Shown: one piece after another, positions 13,090 through 28,112 of the stretch
How the letters are laid out: every line of letters starts with the position of its first letter
Position numbering within the stretch: position 1 is the stretch's first letter
Origin: Amanita rubescens
Taxonomy: Eukaryota; Basidiomycota; Agaricomycetes; Agaricales; Amanitaceae
Direction: 5' to 3'
Assembly (NCBI GenBank): GCA_015039365.1
Contig: WION01000019.1
Span: 124,001-188,000, forward strand
Length of the DNA: 64,000 bases
Program-made: the position numbers and the translations under genes
The notes under the pieces: model-generated
Told to the model about the DNA's origin: nothing
Seen by the model: only the letters and a program-made list of their open reading frames with translations
Database searches by the model: none

Positions 13090-16000
13090 TCACTTAGACT
13101 CTTTCCCACTGCGCCCCGCACCTTTCTCTCGATCCTTAGGTCGCGCACTTGACGGAGGCTTTGTGGAAGAAGTTTTCATCTGCCTGAAACAGAGAAACTC
13201 TATTCCTGTGGCGCGGCGGGTTTCTGCCAAGGTCTTCTTTACGCCGTCCAGGTGGCTCTGAAGGTTTTCATCGCCGGGCCGGCGCGCATACGCCTGGGAA
13301 ATTGTTGTATATAAATCGGATAAGGTTTTGGTGGCGGAGGGCGTCACGTAGCGACCCAGAGTCTGGTGCAGAAATTCAATCTCCAGTGTTGCCTAATGCA
13401 ATCCTCGAAAGTCAGGGACCCCAATTTTGCGAAATAAATGACCATTACTCACCCGGAGCATCCCACCCATACCAAACCGTTTCACCTGTCGGAAACAACG
13501 TAGCGCTTCCTCGGCAAGTTCCTCAGCGAGCGAGTTCAGAGTGCGTTCGAGCAGGGGCTCGGTAGCATTGCTGACTTGGGCATGTACACCAACGAGGTAC
13601 ATCAGGGTTTCATACATGTAGGGTCGTATCTCTGCCATTTTCATTCAGGTTGAAGGCGAAACCAAGCATGGCGTACACGACATACCTGTCGGTTGCGGCG
13701 TTTCATACCAATCCATACTGCTGCCCAAGATACCACTCCGCAACAGGGCCGCCGCAGTGTTCGCTTTGGGTTTAGCGTATCGCTCAAACAGCGTCATGTC
13801 CAATTCTTGAATCACCGTTAGCAACGTCTGGCATGGAAAATTGAATATGATTCGCATTCATATCAGACATTTCAGGGTCGTACCTGTTTATCATCAAGGA
13901 CGGCGACACCTAATGCGCTCTCCAGCTGGCTTAGCATGCTGGGTATGACGACTTTGGACAAATGGCCGAAATTCGAAATCACGAATAGCATCCGGATGTC
14001 CTGCATCATGTCAGAAGGTCACGGACTCATTGTGTGGGTGAATGACTTACACCATTCTTCAGGTCCAATTGCTCAAGGGGGTTAGACCTAGTAAGGGTCG
14101 GCGTTTCCATATCAAGCATTTGCCCAGTGGAGATGGGCGATTCATCGGATGCAAGTAGGACTAATCCGTCAAGGAACGCATACAGTGCATCCAAAAATGC
14201 TTTGGCTATCTTATGCATGAGTATCGGATTTATGGAGTTTTGCTTGCTAGATTTTGAGGATCCAGAAGGTAGGTCCGCTCCAACAGCAATCTTGAACGCC
14301 GCCGTTGTCACGTGTCGTTGATACAGTTCAATTTGTGTTAGATAGTGAGTCGAGGACGGGTCAGTGATGCTCGCCCTCCATGATTCCAGATAGTAAAATA
14401 CAAGGGCATCTAAAGATGTTGTTCAGTATATTATGTAGATTACCCATGTTGACCGACTAACCTTGTAACCAATAATTGATCAGAATATCATCGAATCGCC
14501 ATTTGGCACTTTCCGTCAAACTACGAAGGCTAGAACCAATGTCGCTGGAAACGTCCAGGGCACAGACGTCGTTTACGCAGTCCTGTAGCTCACCCAATAT
14601 CCTTTGTAGGAAATGAGCTGCTGCAAAAGACGTCGAATTCGCAGGGATATGTTGTGGGAGGATGCTGGTAGTTGCAGAAGCCATGACAGTGACGTCGGAA
14701 AGGTTGAAGAACTCGGATACGAGTAAAATATACGACTTGACTATATCAAGAACCATTGTTCGACATTGCATCGGACTACGACGAGAGCCGGTTGATGTAT
14801 CTTGCTTCTGTTCGTTTGAGGGTGAACAACAACTCGCTATACGTCAACCAACGATTTACCTTGCGATACTTGCCCTCTATAAAATTTTTCGAAATCTTCC
14901 AGAAATTAGGGAGAGGATTTGCCATTGCTTCAGACACGGACTTGATCAAATCCCAAATAGCTTGCCATACAGGTTCTGCATCAGATTTAGCTGCATCAAT
15001 GAGTCAGGATCAAATGTAGCCTACAGCGTATAAAATTTTACCAATTACAACATCTGCTTGCTTTGTTTCAACAGCGAGCATCGCAGCGTAGATTTCCTTT
15101 GCTCTAGCCCGTTCAGCATGAGCAATAACCGGTGAATTATCTGCCACGCTCTCGGCTGCAGCTGATAGGGGGTAAAATGTTAATCCGGCAGAAACAGGGA
15201 ACCAACTTCGACACTGACATTCTATATTAGCCACGGCCGACTTGAATGTTTTGTTAATTTGATCTAATATATATTTATGTTGATTATCGAAATATATCCA
15301 GATAGGATCTTCATTTCCTTGTAGATCCATGAGTATTCTATCGAAACCTTCTAAACGGAATTCGATGACTGGAAACAAAGCGCACTCACTCTATAGTCTT
15401 TTCCTGCTCATCTACAGTTCGATTGGGATTCTGCAGCTGAGAATGCAATGCGTTCTTCATCTCGGTCATGGCCTTCTCGACATTGCCCCACACTTTCTCA
15501 AGAATCCGCTTTTGCTGTTGTTCCGCTGCAGAGTTTCCTTGACTTGATGGTCCAATAGGAAGTAGCTGACCAGGTCTTGATTCCATCAATAGTTTGCCTT
15601 TTTTGTAGTCGCGTAAAGCTTGTTCATAACGGCCCTGGAATATGTTGAGACGGTCAACTGCTGACTGAAGAAGAATACATACAGCTTCTATGGATTCGAT
15701 AATAAAAGATGGAAGATTGAAGAAGAATTTTGATCGTTCAAAGACGCCCAACGTCGTGCGGAGTTTGTGAGCTTTCGATGCATTTTCTAGCACGGGAAGG
15801 AACACTTGGTTTGCCTTGAGTGCAGCCACTGTATGCGTTCAGAAATGATCTGTATGGTATCAATACCACGGCGAAAACGTACATCGTAGCTTCTCTTGCA
15901 AGGGGTAACATGCGTAATCGGCGTCGGGTGCCAGTAACCCCTCCTTCATCTCAGCATGTAGTGCTATCAATGGCGTTAAAAGCGGATGGCGGGACAAACA

Positions 16001-16606
16001 TATATGCGTACCATCTGTCGACGACTTGACAGCCACGAATCTGTCAAAGTTATCCTCCACCAGCTTTCGAATGTCCTGCGAACGCGCGTCTATTGAAGAT
16101 TTCAAATGCGCCATTCCGGCTACAAGCTCTTGGTATGTTGCGTCAGGGTGTACGAGAGCCAAGAATGATTTCGGGTGGAACGTCTTGGATGTGATCAGAA
16201 TAGCTGCTTCTGAGCAGTGGAATGCCGTGTCAATTAATGACCCGCTATGGCACAGTTGAGGTTGGGACTCAACTGGTCTCTGTGTCCAAATTATGGATGC
16301 TGCCCGTTCAACATTTAGCTTGCTTGCGGAACATGCGCATATATCAATTCACTCAATGTGACTGCCTAGTCCCAGAGGATCTGCTACTTCATCAGCACCG
16401 ATACCCATGGGGCTTGTTGAGGATCCGGCCATGGTGTCGTTAAAGTCATGATCTACTTCTTCCCACTGACTTGAATTGAAACACAAATTGTTAGGGATCT
16501 TCTGAGAAAATATACATTTGTGCGACACGTACGAAGGTGTAAGGGAAGAAATCTTGTAGGCTTTCAGGAGAGCTGATTCGTCGACATCAAAGTTGAAGGT
16601 TGGCAT
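13090..16606 (-). CDS. SEC5: Exocyst complex component Sec5
   Basis: Subunit of the exocyst, which tethers secretory vesicles at the plasma membrane. It runs from ATG at 16606 ([19 protein letters not shown]) to the stop at 13090 over many exons. Diagnostic blocks: the N-terminal SLTPSYV segment; [19 protein letters not shown] with a long helical stretch; then [19 protein letters not shown] followed by FNLPSFI and the [14 protein letters not shown] motif typical of Sec5. The rest is helical, as expected for the CATCHR fold. The extreme C-terminus is basic and Ser-rich ([16 protein letters not shown]). It converges with the DUF155 gene across 197 bp. Exact intron borders were not all resolved. 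Confidence 0.85.
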
Positions 16607-16801
16607 TGGAGGTGGGCGTGACAGTCACACAGTTCACGTCGAGGAGATATTGCAGAAGGCTAGTATTAAAAGTGTATATAATGCTGCAAGTCCATGAACA
16701 GGTATTATTCGACTATGCTATTGCTAAAATTTAATAATGGTAGACACACCTGAACGCGTATCATAGATACCATAATCTAATACTGGTAAAAACGGAACTA
16801 A

Positions 16802-18260
16802 CTACACCAAAACAACGGTGTTGAAAACATAGTCCCATATCTTACCTGAAGACAGATTGAATTGCGCTGATGAAGGGAGGAAGGAAACACCCACTTGTCA
16901 CGCCGAATCCGAGCTCAAAGTTCTTATAATGATGTGCCAAGTGATATTTCTTCATCTCCCGAAGGTATGCAGGGAGCTTCGTATGGTGCAAACTGGTGCA
17001 TTTTAGTAAAAGCGACAAATTAAAAAGAAGATGCTCACGCATAATGCATGCAGTCATACAGGATATCTACGGCACTAAGATTAGCGTTTATTGCGAAAAA
17101 GCTGGAACATACGTACAGAAAGCGAAAGATCCTGCGATAATGCCGTTCGCTACGGCAGTAGGGAATAGGACATGGGCGAGCCATGTGAATGGTGCTTGCA
17201 ATGCACCAAATAACAGGGGAGGCATAACCAAACGAAGTCTTACGCTAAATCAGTTGCATGTCCAATGCTGCAGATGTGCATCGGCTTACCGATCCATAGG
17301 CAGATAATGGTGGATACCGTGCATCAAGAAGTGAAGCGTCAAAAATATCGGCTTGTCCGGAAGCCATTCATCGACATGGAATAAAAACCGGTGCAGGCCA
17401 TATTCCAGCATTGTCCATATTATATTCCCAAGGAAGAAACAGACCAGCGCCTTGACCCATGAATCAAATGGGATGGTATGTAGCGAGTTCAAGTGGAAGT
17501 CGTGGATTAGACTGTGAACGCCGGGAGAGGGCCGGTAAATTGGAGAGCAGAACGGAGGAACAGATTCGCCGTGATAGGGCCCCAGAATAAGGGGACAACA
17601 TACCAGACGGTGCGGGTGCAAATCTGGGAACAACATGTCAAGATGTTTCAGACGCGGGTAAAGACGAGGGGAGACGAACCTCTAGAATATCGGGACCAAA
17701 CAAACGCGCAGGTTCTGGCAAGTGTCGCGGTTGATGAACTTGTTTAAGATAATACAACTTGCTGTAGAGAGATAAGAACGGGTGATTTGTGAGGCAGGGT
17801 GCGCATACCTGAACTTGGCGTGCCACATCTGCATGAAAAGTGGTTTGCGCAGATCCAAGAACAAATTCTTTTCATAGTCCACGGCAGAGTCTGTATTATC
17901 CGGGTGGAAGTCATCTGTGGCCTCCCAATCTACACGCAATAATCAATTGAGTGACGGAGCGGAAGCAAAATTTCAATACTCACCGTCACGTACAATAGTC
18001 TCGTCGGTGCCCAGTCTTCCAATGACATACTCCTCAAGCATGTCATAGGCCGAAGACGAATGATCGTGCATCTCGGCGTTCTGCATTATCTCTTTGACGT
18101 CCTTGGCAGCATACTGGAGAATATAATCCTCCCCTCCAGGATGGTCGTTCAAGAAGCCAGTAACATCGTACACGTTCCCGCCGCGCGTAATCCAGCAGCT
18201 CGACTCTGAATTGTGTTTCTGAACATCTTCAGAGCTATATATGCGCAGGCGTTTTGACAT
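16802..18260 (-). CDS. SCS7: Fatty acid 2-hydroxylase (Scs7/FA2H)
   Basis: ER enzyme that 2-hydroxylates very-long-chain fatty acids of ceramides. An N-terminal cytochrome b5 domain is shown by the haem-binding FLNDHPGGEDYI and a later His in HDHSSSAYDMLEEY. A membrane hydroxylase domain follows with the di-iron histidine clusters: HRFLFHVDEW, HFLMHGIHHYLPMD, MHYALHHTKL and HLAHHYKNFELGFGV. The start is the ATG at 18260 (MSKRLRIYSSEDVQ). The last exon gives SKIWDYVFNTVVLV and the stop at 16802. It lies only 53 bp downstream of the maltase stop, on the same strand. Confidence 0.9.
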
Positions 18261-18312
18261 GGTGTAGAGGGAGAGACGTGCAAGTCTCACCACTTTTCGG
18301 CTAAACGAATCG

Positions 18313-21339
<3,027 letters not shown>

Positions 21340-23878
21340 CAACCCTGAAGGCAGCCTGCATCCTTGGCGTGGCATACTTTTTCCGATCCGCGCTGCAGTA
21401 CCATTCTCCCGTGGAGTATACCTACGCCTCCCTCGTTCTTTCGCAACTCTTTACAGCTTCCGACTACATCCTCCTGACAGACGTTCAACGCGAATTATTT
21501 GTCAAAGGACAAAAAGAACCTGCGTTCCGCCTTTCACTGTTCGGACGCGTCAAATGGGCCGCTTCATTGTTTATCAACCGCTGCGTCGGATGGTCCCACG
21601 AACCAACCCATGCCTTACCCCCGCGCCCGCTGCCTTCCGTAATGCGTCAAAAGTTTGTTTTCCAAGAACTTGGGAGGCTGGCGCGCGATGTCATTGTGTA
21701 TGAACTGCTTACTACGTACACGAAGAAAAGCAACTATTTCGCAATCGACGGGCGTTCAAGCTTCACCTCCCCATTTCCCGGTTCAACTTTCCAAATGTCT
21801 CTCACGTTGTGTACTTTGTGTATTTATCCCCAGGAACACTGCTAACGTATCTTAGATGGAATTTAGGGATCGATCCTCCAAACTGGATAATATCCCGCAT
21901 AGTGAAACTGCTCCAACGATTACCTCGACTCTGCGAACTTACGCTCATCATGAATAGATGTTCGAAAGGGTTTGACCACCTCGTCGATTGTGTCGCCAAG
22001 TTGCACAATTTACGCAAGCTCAGTTTCAAATTTATTTATGCTCATTATGTTAATACCAACTGCACCCACGCAAAAGTTAATTCAGTTGCGAAGATCATTG
22101 CGGCAAGCCCAAACCTAAAGCATCTTGAAGTGTTATATGACGATATTCAAGATCTTGCGCTAATGCTTAGACATGTACCTGCCGATCGCCCTTTGAAGCT
22201 CTAGTACCTCATCTCTTCTCCTTGACCTCCATTGATCTTGCCGACTCCAATATCTTGAAGGAGTTGCTTAAACATAACATATTTCCTCCGACCATGACGT
22301 TTTGGATGATGGACCAACATACGATCAAATATCTGAACCGTCATCCTCGGATTGTTAGCCTAACAAATTATGGTTGCTCGTCCTATCCCACCTTACTAGG
22401 AATCCTGTCCCGGCACTCCGAAACTCTAATACATCTTGGCCTTTGCGACTGGGCTTTCTTCATTTGTTTCGATCAAACACAGAACGAGTTGGCGTTGCTC
22501 CAATGCCCGAATCTTAAGCAGCTAACGCTTGACTATCGGTCTATCCCGGGGCGACGCATGGCTGTTTCAGAGCTGCAGATGGTAAGTTTGACTCGATGTG
22601 CTCATCTCTGTCTCGTACTGAACGTCAATAGGAAACAGCGTTGTCAGTGATTTCTCGCCTTTCGGACTCCCTCACATTGGTTGTCAATGATGACCAGTCC
22701 TGTGCAATGTATAGTAGGTTTTGTAGCAGATCCCAAAATCCCCTCCTACGTGACTTAGCGAGGCGCATTGTGTTCCAGTTTATGGACCATCTATAGATCT
22801 TGAACTAGTACATGTTTTTTATGTGAAATTGTGCAATCAGTCTGTTAAACGCTAGGTCGAGGATGGGGATAGGTTCTATTCTTTGCCTTTACGCGATACC
22901 GTAGTGACAACGCTACGCCTATAATGCATTATGTAGCGATCGATGACTCTAATCTTGGGAATCCAAGTTATGGCCGTAGTAACGAGTTGAATCTGAACTT
23001 GGCTGAGCTGAGTTTTGGTTATGCGTGAACGTTGAACTGTGGCTCCTAGATTGAAAAAGGAGGGCAAATCGTCGGCGGCATATATTGTAGGATTCACTGA
23101 AAGATCAAGATCGTACCCTCCGATGGACGCGCACATAATCGTTCTTGGAAGAATCAAATACCGCGGATGGTCTGTTTTGGCAGATGGCGAACGTGCTTGT
23201 GTATGGCAAGTGTGCTATGGTGGCCATCGGGATGTCCCATCGCGCGTTGGGTATCTTGGGAGTCTTGTCGGGTTACTTGGATCCTCAAGATTGGGTGCCT
23301 CTATTTGGGTCTCTCAGTGATGCATATACCTTGCAAAGGTTTTGGGGGTGAGCGCAGTTTTGTTCATATATACCTACACAAGTTGATGTAGCACAGGCGC
23401 GTGTGGCATCAGATACTACGACGGGTATGGTCTATTTTTTCGAGTGCATAGGCAACGTGGTAACATGTCATTCCAGCCAGGCGTCTCCCATGCTCATTTT
23501 CTCGCCTACAACGTGCTTCGTCTAAAAAAGGGCACAAAAGCGTCTTTCCTCGCGCAAGTCTACGTCTCGTTTGCAATAGCGGCCGTGATACACGTTGCCG
23601 GTGACTATTCCCTAATAGGGGATTGGTCGCAAGGCGGTTCACTACGTTTCTTCTTGTTGCAAGCCGTTGGTATCACCGTCGAAAGCACAATTATTGATAT
23701 CGCCAAATGGCTTTCCATCCGCGAGTCATGGCACTACATTGGATACGTTTGGGTTGTTTTGTGGTTTACGTATACGGTTCCAAACTGGACGGATCCATTG
23801 CATCGGGCGGGGTTGGCAGAGATGTCTTCGAACTTTGGCATTTTAGAACCTATTTTGGAGTGGGCTTACTATTCGTGA
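21340..23878 (+). pseudogene. Wax-synthase-type MBOAT gene copy W1, 5'-truncated and interrupted
   Basis: Copy of the membrane acyl-CoA O-acyltransferase family with wax synthase domain (MBOAT_2) that is repeated through the window. Homology starts inside the first exon (ILGVAYFFRSALQYHSP, LTDVQRELFVKGQKEPAF) and lacks about the first 35 residues of intact relatives. At 21759 it is broken by a foreign segment of about 1.4 kb and resumes at 23163 (ADGLFWQMANVLVYG, ending YTLQRFWG). Two further exons supply the WHQ segment and the C-terminal exon from about 23480 with AVIHVAGDYSLIGDW, which contains the presumed catalytic His, to the stop at 23878. From 23163 on it is nearly identical to the minus-strand copy at the right edge. 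Confidence 0.85.
21760..23162 (+). pseudogene. Inserted segment with C-terminal half of an F-box/LRR-like gene
   Basis: A foreign segment of about 1.4 kb inside wax-synthase copy W1. It encodes on the plus strand a leucine-rich stretch (about 21.83-22.65 kb): YLRWNLGIDPPNWIISRIV, LLQRLPRLCELTLIM, LHNLRKLSFKF, SPNLKHLEVLYDDI, LIHLGLCDWAFF and CPNLKQLTLDYRSI. This is the pattern of the LRR-like C-terminal region of Agaricomycete F-box proteins. A stop splits it near 22204. No F-box precedes it. The tetranucleotide TCAA occurs on both flanks, and 5 bp of the host gene (TGGCG in the intact copy) are missing, so no clear transposon signature is visible. The last ~0.5 kb holds nothing I recognise. 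Confidence 0.6.
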
Positions 23879-25800
23879 CACGACACAGCCTGTAAGTATG
23901 GCGAATCATTGGCGAGGGCTCCCGCTGTAACTGTATTTTGAACTCAGATATTCTGGATTGGTGTTTGTGCGTGATCGTGCAGCCATTGCCTCGTAAGCAG
24001 GCTGACTCGTCACCTAAACCCGGCCGCTTTCCCTCCGTCCTCCTTGTGCCTAGTTGACCAGCCCTCAATTGCGACTTGCTATCATGTGAGCTAACGTAAG
24101 CAGTCTGTCAACGTCGACGAGAGAAAGAAATACCAGGGAACGCACCTGGTTAATTAGCTGTTCCCTAATAGCTATCCCTCCTATGAGAAATACGAGATGA
24201 CGTACTACACAACGTTGTCAGTTATCGAGAGAAGTAAATGAGACGTGAAGCCACTCACGTCAGTACCACGTCCACAGGGCCCTTTATCGCTCTATTTTAC
24301 TTTTCTTCAAAAAGGGGAAGGGACTGGCTATGTGTTGAGTTAATCTCGCCGCCGGTTTCAATCCATTGAAGAGTTCAACGGACTCCTCACGTCTTCTATT
24401 CTGACGGCTCATCCCAGAGTCTCGTATCGGTCCACTTAAGTTGACTGCGTCTACACGATGCGGTTAACGGGAGTAGGAAGGAACGCGCCGAGCCAGGGCT
24501 GCCCTCGCGCAGACAGTTCCCGTCCATCTCCTCTTCCCAAACCTTCAGTTGCTTATGGCCGCACGAGAGAAAGGTCGAGAGTCGACCCATAGTTTATCCT
24601 CTACCAATCCCTCCGTTGTCGGATGAAGCGACTCACTTCTCAGTCCCACAGACCGATAAAGTGGAGCTGCGAAAGTAGTCAGCGTGAAACGGAAGAAAAG
24701 ACGAGGAAGTACATACCCTCATCCCAAAAATACTGTCCCTCATCCATCTCGCTCGTCCACACTCCATCTTCATTGATAGACTGAATGGGCTGCTCGAGAG
24801 CCTGTTCCCTCTTGTCGGAAGGAAATCCTCGTGAACACCCCGATACTCGCGTCTAAACACGGACGTACATCAGCTGTGTCGACAAAAGTGATATCAGGAC
24901 TTACCTGATATCTATACCTTGCCCTTCTCTCCAGAACCAGTTCCGTGGGGGAGAGGTATCCAGCTACCCGCTATCGAGTAGTCTCCGAGGTCGTGATGAG
25001 TGACCTTGCCCTTGCTTCACATCCGTGGCGCCGATTACTACGAGGCTGCCGCACAAGAAGGAAAGGAAAGACAGAGAAAGAGCTCGCATTTAACCCCGTC
25101 GCGTCCCGACTCATCCGGCCTCCTCCTATTTATTCACACTCGCTGTGTCGTTGTATAGCTGAGCGAGTGGAAGAGGTTGACGCGCGGTCCAACTCAAGGT
25201 CCAGGTCCGTAATGTCATGAGGACAAGTCGAGTCCTCGTACGGCGCTCAGCCAGCGCATGCGGAGCTCACTGCAGCTTCTAGATGACACCAAGTCGGTTA
25301 GCAGATAACGAAAGAAGAAAAGGATGGATAGCGAGGGAGTCGGAGGGACTCACCTTCGCCCAAGCCGCCCCCACTGTCTCCTCTCGCTCTTCTCGGATTG
25401 CTGTCGTGGTCTGGTTGAGATATAAAACGGCTCTTGTCGCCGTTTACTGGTACAGAGAGCACTCATCGCCATTGTCACCAGCGCGCCCGTCACATGACCA
25501 CCGGATAACTTGAGTCGCCCTTCCTTTGTGCGTCGTAGCCCTTCCCGCTGGACCGCGCCTCAAGGCCTCAAAAGCGACATGATAACAGACATGCGATGTC
25601 ACGTATTCGAACAAGTCCTGGGCGACAATCGTTGCGCAGGGTCCGTTTACACGAGATCACGACCCTGCTCATCTACTTTTGTATTGAACCAGCCATCTTC
25701 CAGCTCAACTCAACTCAAAGACACAGAGTCAACGCGAGCATCGAATCCCTGCATAAATAGTTGCCGATCAGTCAGCCTCTCAATTACAGCCAGCCGCAAT
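23879..25800. other. Uncharacterised duplicated block, left arm
   Basis: About 1.9 kb of arm sequence with no gene I can name. Minus-strand open stretches at 24396-24590 and 24633-24860 are conserved in the right arm with few amino-acid changes, including an acidic aromatic run (WTSEMDEGQYFWDEG) just before a plausible intron donor. The conservation may simply reflect recent duplication. Confidence 0.4.
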
Positions 25801-25860
25801 GGATCTCTACAATCCTACGGTGGTCTGCCCCCCTTTCTCTACAAGCCGTTCTTCACCACG

Positions 25861-26559
25861 GCGACGGTACTGACCGGCTTGGGTGAACAACTTGCTCAGG
25901 GCCAAGACTTACAGCACTGGTTTCATCTGCTGGTAGCTCAAGATCCCATAACCCGTCATCTAATTGTCACCCGAGCTTCGTTCAACAAACAGCGGTCAGT
26001 ATGGCCAGACTTCCATCACGAGTACATCACGTTGGAAGTCACCACACACCCGAGCCAGCCGCAGCCTGAACCGCCCCTCGACCCTGTCACCCTTCTAGTA
26101 TCTCGCAGCGTCCAGTCGACACTTGGTTTGTTTGGCCCCGCGCTCGACACGATCACCATTCGTGACCCTAACGCTCTAGTCATGAACGAGATCCAACTTC
26201 ACACTATTGAATGGCAGCCCAACGATGCTCCACGCCTGAGGAACATCTTTCTCCTCATCAATGTCCATCCACGACAGAATGCCTAGGTACTGCTTGCTGA
26301 AGACGTCATGCTACACATTTGCTAGGGCTGTTCTAGAGGCCATAAATAGCGCCTTCAATGGGCATCAAGGTCATCAGCAAGAGGGCTTCTTCACAAGACA
26401 ATCGTACTTCCTGGGTTTCATCCCAGTCGGCATCACCAGAGCACATAAATTGGCTCAGGAGGTGGTGACTTCTTATCAACATCATGTTCAACTTCTGTGA
26501 GTTTCATCTTGCATTTTTGGTTGACTTACTTCTTATCAATGAGCTTTAGTGTTTTGTAG
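25861..26559 (+). pseudogene. Left-arm copy of unknown Agaricomycete gene, start lost and frameshifted
   Basis: Counterpart of the open gene at 60555-61255. Relative to that copy it lacks 12 bp at about 25858-25861, which removes the start codon while keeping frame. It also has one extra A near 26260, shifting the frame at RNIFLLI, so the downstream part (DRMPRYCLLKTSCYTFARA) is read in another frame. The downstream intron donor after CAACTTCT and the acceptor before TGTTTTGTAG are retained. It therefore looks like a decayed copy of a gene that is still open in the other arm. Confidence 0.75.
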
Positions 26560-27139
26560 GGGCTTGATGTCGTTTATTACACATATATTCTGTCATTTAG
26601 TAGCAAAATAATTTTCCTTCTCCCTCATTTTCTTATCGTACACCCTCTCCAACGTCTTGATCAATGCTTTGAACGCATTGAGAGAACCTATGAATCTGTT
26701 CCTGTCCGTCTCACCACACTATCATTCCTTTTATCATTTCGCTCGTCTCACCATCACTCTTCCCTCGTCCTCTCGACGTTCTTTCGCCCATCAACTGAAT
26801 CGCATTTCTGATCATCGGCGTTTGTCGCACATTCTATAATGTGTTTCGCCACTCGCACTCGCCTTGATTTATCCACCCGCCCTCTACATATATAGTATAT
26901 ACCCCTCGTTTTCCACCGTAGCTTGCCGGAAACGCCCTCGCTCGCCGTCTGCATAAGGCGATGGTGAAGCAAAGAAGAAACACGCTACTTCAGTGCGTTT
27001 GGTACAGCGACCGTTGGCGAATGATTCCCGTCGCGATGTTTTCACGCGTTGCTGCTTTCCTTCCTTATATTACAAGAATGGGACCCTACATGCAACATGA
27101 ATACAATACACTAGCATCATGCGAGAACCATGCATACCA
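26560..27139. other. Intergenic spacer within left arm
   Basis: Spacer of about 580 bp between the convergent unknown gene and the BTB copy, present in inverted form at 59917-60554. It holds a 27-bp class pyrimidine-rich stretch near 26.75 kb and no recognised gene. Confidence 0.35.
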
Positions 27140-28088
27140 CTACTTCAAGTTCTTGCCTTTCTTCCTCTTAGCACCACCTGCCTTAGCGTCCTCTTTCGGG
27201 GGTTCATCCTTATCGTCAAGGGAAGTCTCTACCGCCTCGCCCACGTTGTCCTCCAGACCGAAGACCCGATTCACAGTGGCAAGAGCTCTTTCTTAGGAGA
27301 CTCGATTGTGATCGGCGCAGGCACGACGATGCCGTTGCAGTTTGGGCAGCGCCGACTGCCGTCCGGGTGGGCCTGTCACTGGTGTTGCCGGTAATTGCAG
27401 CACTGCCTGTTGGGGTTGTTCGTCACTACTTTGGAGGTGGGTGCGCGGATGACCTCTTGGCCGCAGTCGGGGCAGTTCCAACCTCCAGTGAAACTCACGG
27501 TGAGCTGGGCTGGGCTGTAGCCACAGCAGCGGAGGTTGGACGTCACTAAGGACACTGGATCCTCTGTGGAGGTGTTGAGAGGAGAGTTATCTCGGTAGAA
27601 GCTCTCGCGGGCGGCGACGAGCGCGACGAAGGTGTACATGCCAAGCTTCTCGGCTTCGGAAGCAGTGATGGGGTCCGTGCGTGAGCAGAGGGCGGCATAG
27701 GCGGGGGCGAGCCATCGGTTGACCTTGAGGCGCTTGGCGAGGAGGATTCGCTCGATGGGGTCGATGGCGCCGTCAAGGTCGTCGATCTCATAGACAGCGC
27801 GGCGGTAGACTTTGGTGAAGCCATAGGTGTTGGCGATGGCGAGGAGGTCCATCCATTCGGTGGTGGAGGGCTTGTAGTCATCGTACATCCTGGAGGCTGA
27901 GGTTTGAGCGCGAGTAGGTGATGCTAAAAGGCTCACCCTTCGTAAAAGTATCCCCATAGAGCCCTGAACTCGGCGACAGTGGTACCGTCGAGGCGGATCG
28001 AGTCAGCCTTGGAAGCAGCGATAATAGCTTTCAATGTTTCCGACTCTCTTTGAAGGAAGTGGGAGTCCAGGCGGAACTTTGTGTCCTC
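27140..28088 (-). pseudogene. Left-arm BTB gene copy, 5'-truncated with stop and frameshift
   Basis: Counterpart of the complete gene at 58795-59916. The copy starts abruptly at VEDTKFRLDSHFLQRES, the point where arm homology ends, so the first exon and the first residues of exon 2 are missing. The body (TTEWMDLLAIANTYGFTKVY, CCGYSPAQLTVSFTGGW) is preserved. A Trp codon has become TGA at 27376-27378, directly after a cysteine cluster, and one base is missing near 27295. The stop codon position of the full gene (27140) is retained. Confidence 0.85.
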
Positions 28089-28112
28089 AGTAAGCCCACT
28101 CCAAAATAGGTT
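28089..28112 (-). repeat. 24 bp wax-synthase gene end used as junction filler
   Basis: 24 bp identical, in inverted orientation, to 23847-23870 inside the last exon of wax-synthase copy W1 and to the matching place in the right-edge copy. They encode the C-terminal PILEWAY residues there. It lies exactly between the end of the left arm (28088) and the truncated F-box gene, and creates a chimeric reading frame ending FIKPILEWAY then stop. Confidence 0.85.

Larger units (their letters stand above)
23163..28088 (+). repeat. Left arm of large inverted duplication
   Basis: This segment recurs as its reverse complement at 58967 to the right window edge, with only scattered substitutions and small indels. 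Matching landmarks: wax-synthase C-terminal exon 23480-23878 with 63258-63650; the block at 24396-24590 with 62546-62740; the unknown gene at 25861-26559 with 60555-61255; the BTB gene at 27140-28088 with 58967-59916. The right-hand end is sharp at 28088. The left end continues as homology into the 5' part of copy W1 before 21760. The partner's far end lies outside the window. Confidence 0.93.

Noticed and set aside
21760..23162. Transposon explanation for the insert in W1
   Set aside because: No transposase, terminal repeats or clean target-site duplication visible.
25510..25857. Upstream extension of the unknown arm gene (also 61256-61615)
   Set aside because: Open in frame but composition resembles a leader; the ATG-containing start in the right arm fits better.
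27546..27881. Ser/Pro/Thr-rich open frame of 111 codons, also at 59174-59509
   Set aside because: Shadow of the GC-rich BTB coding region in another frame.
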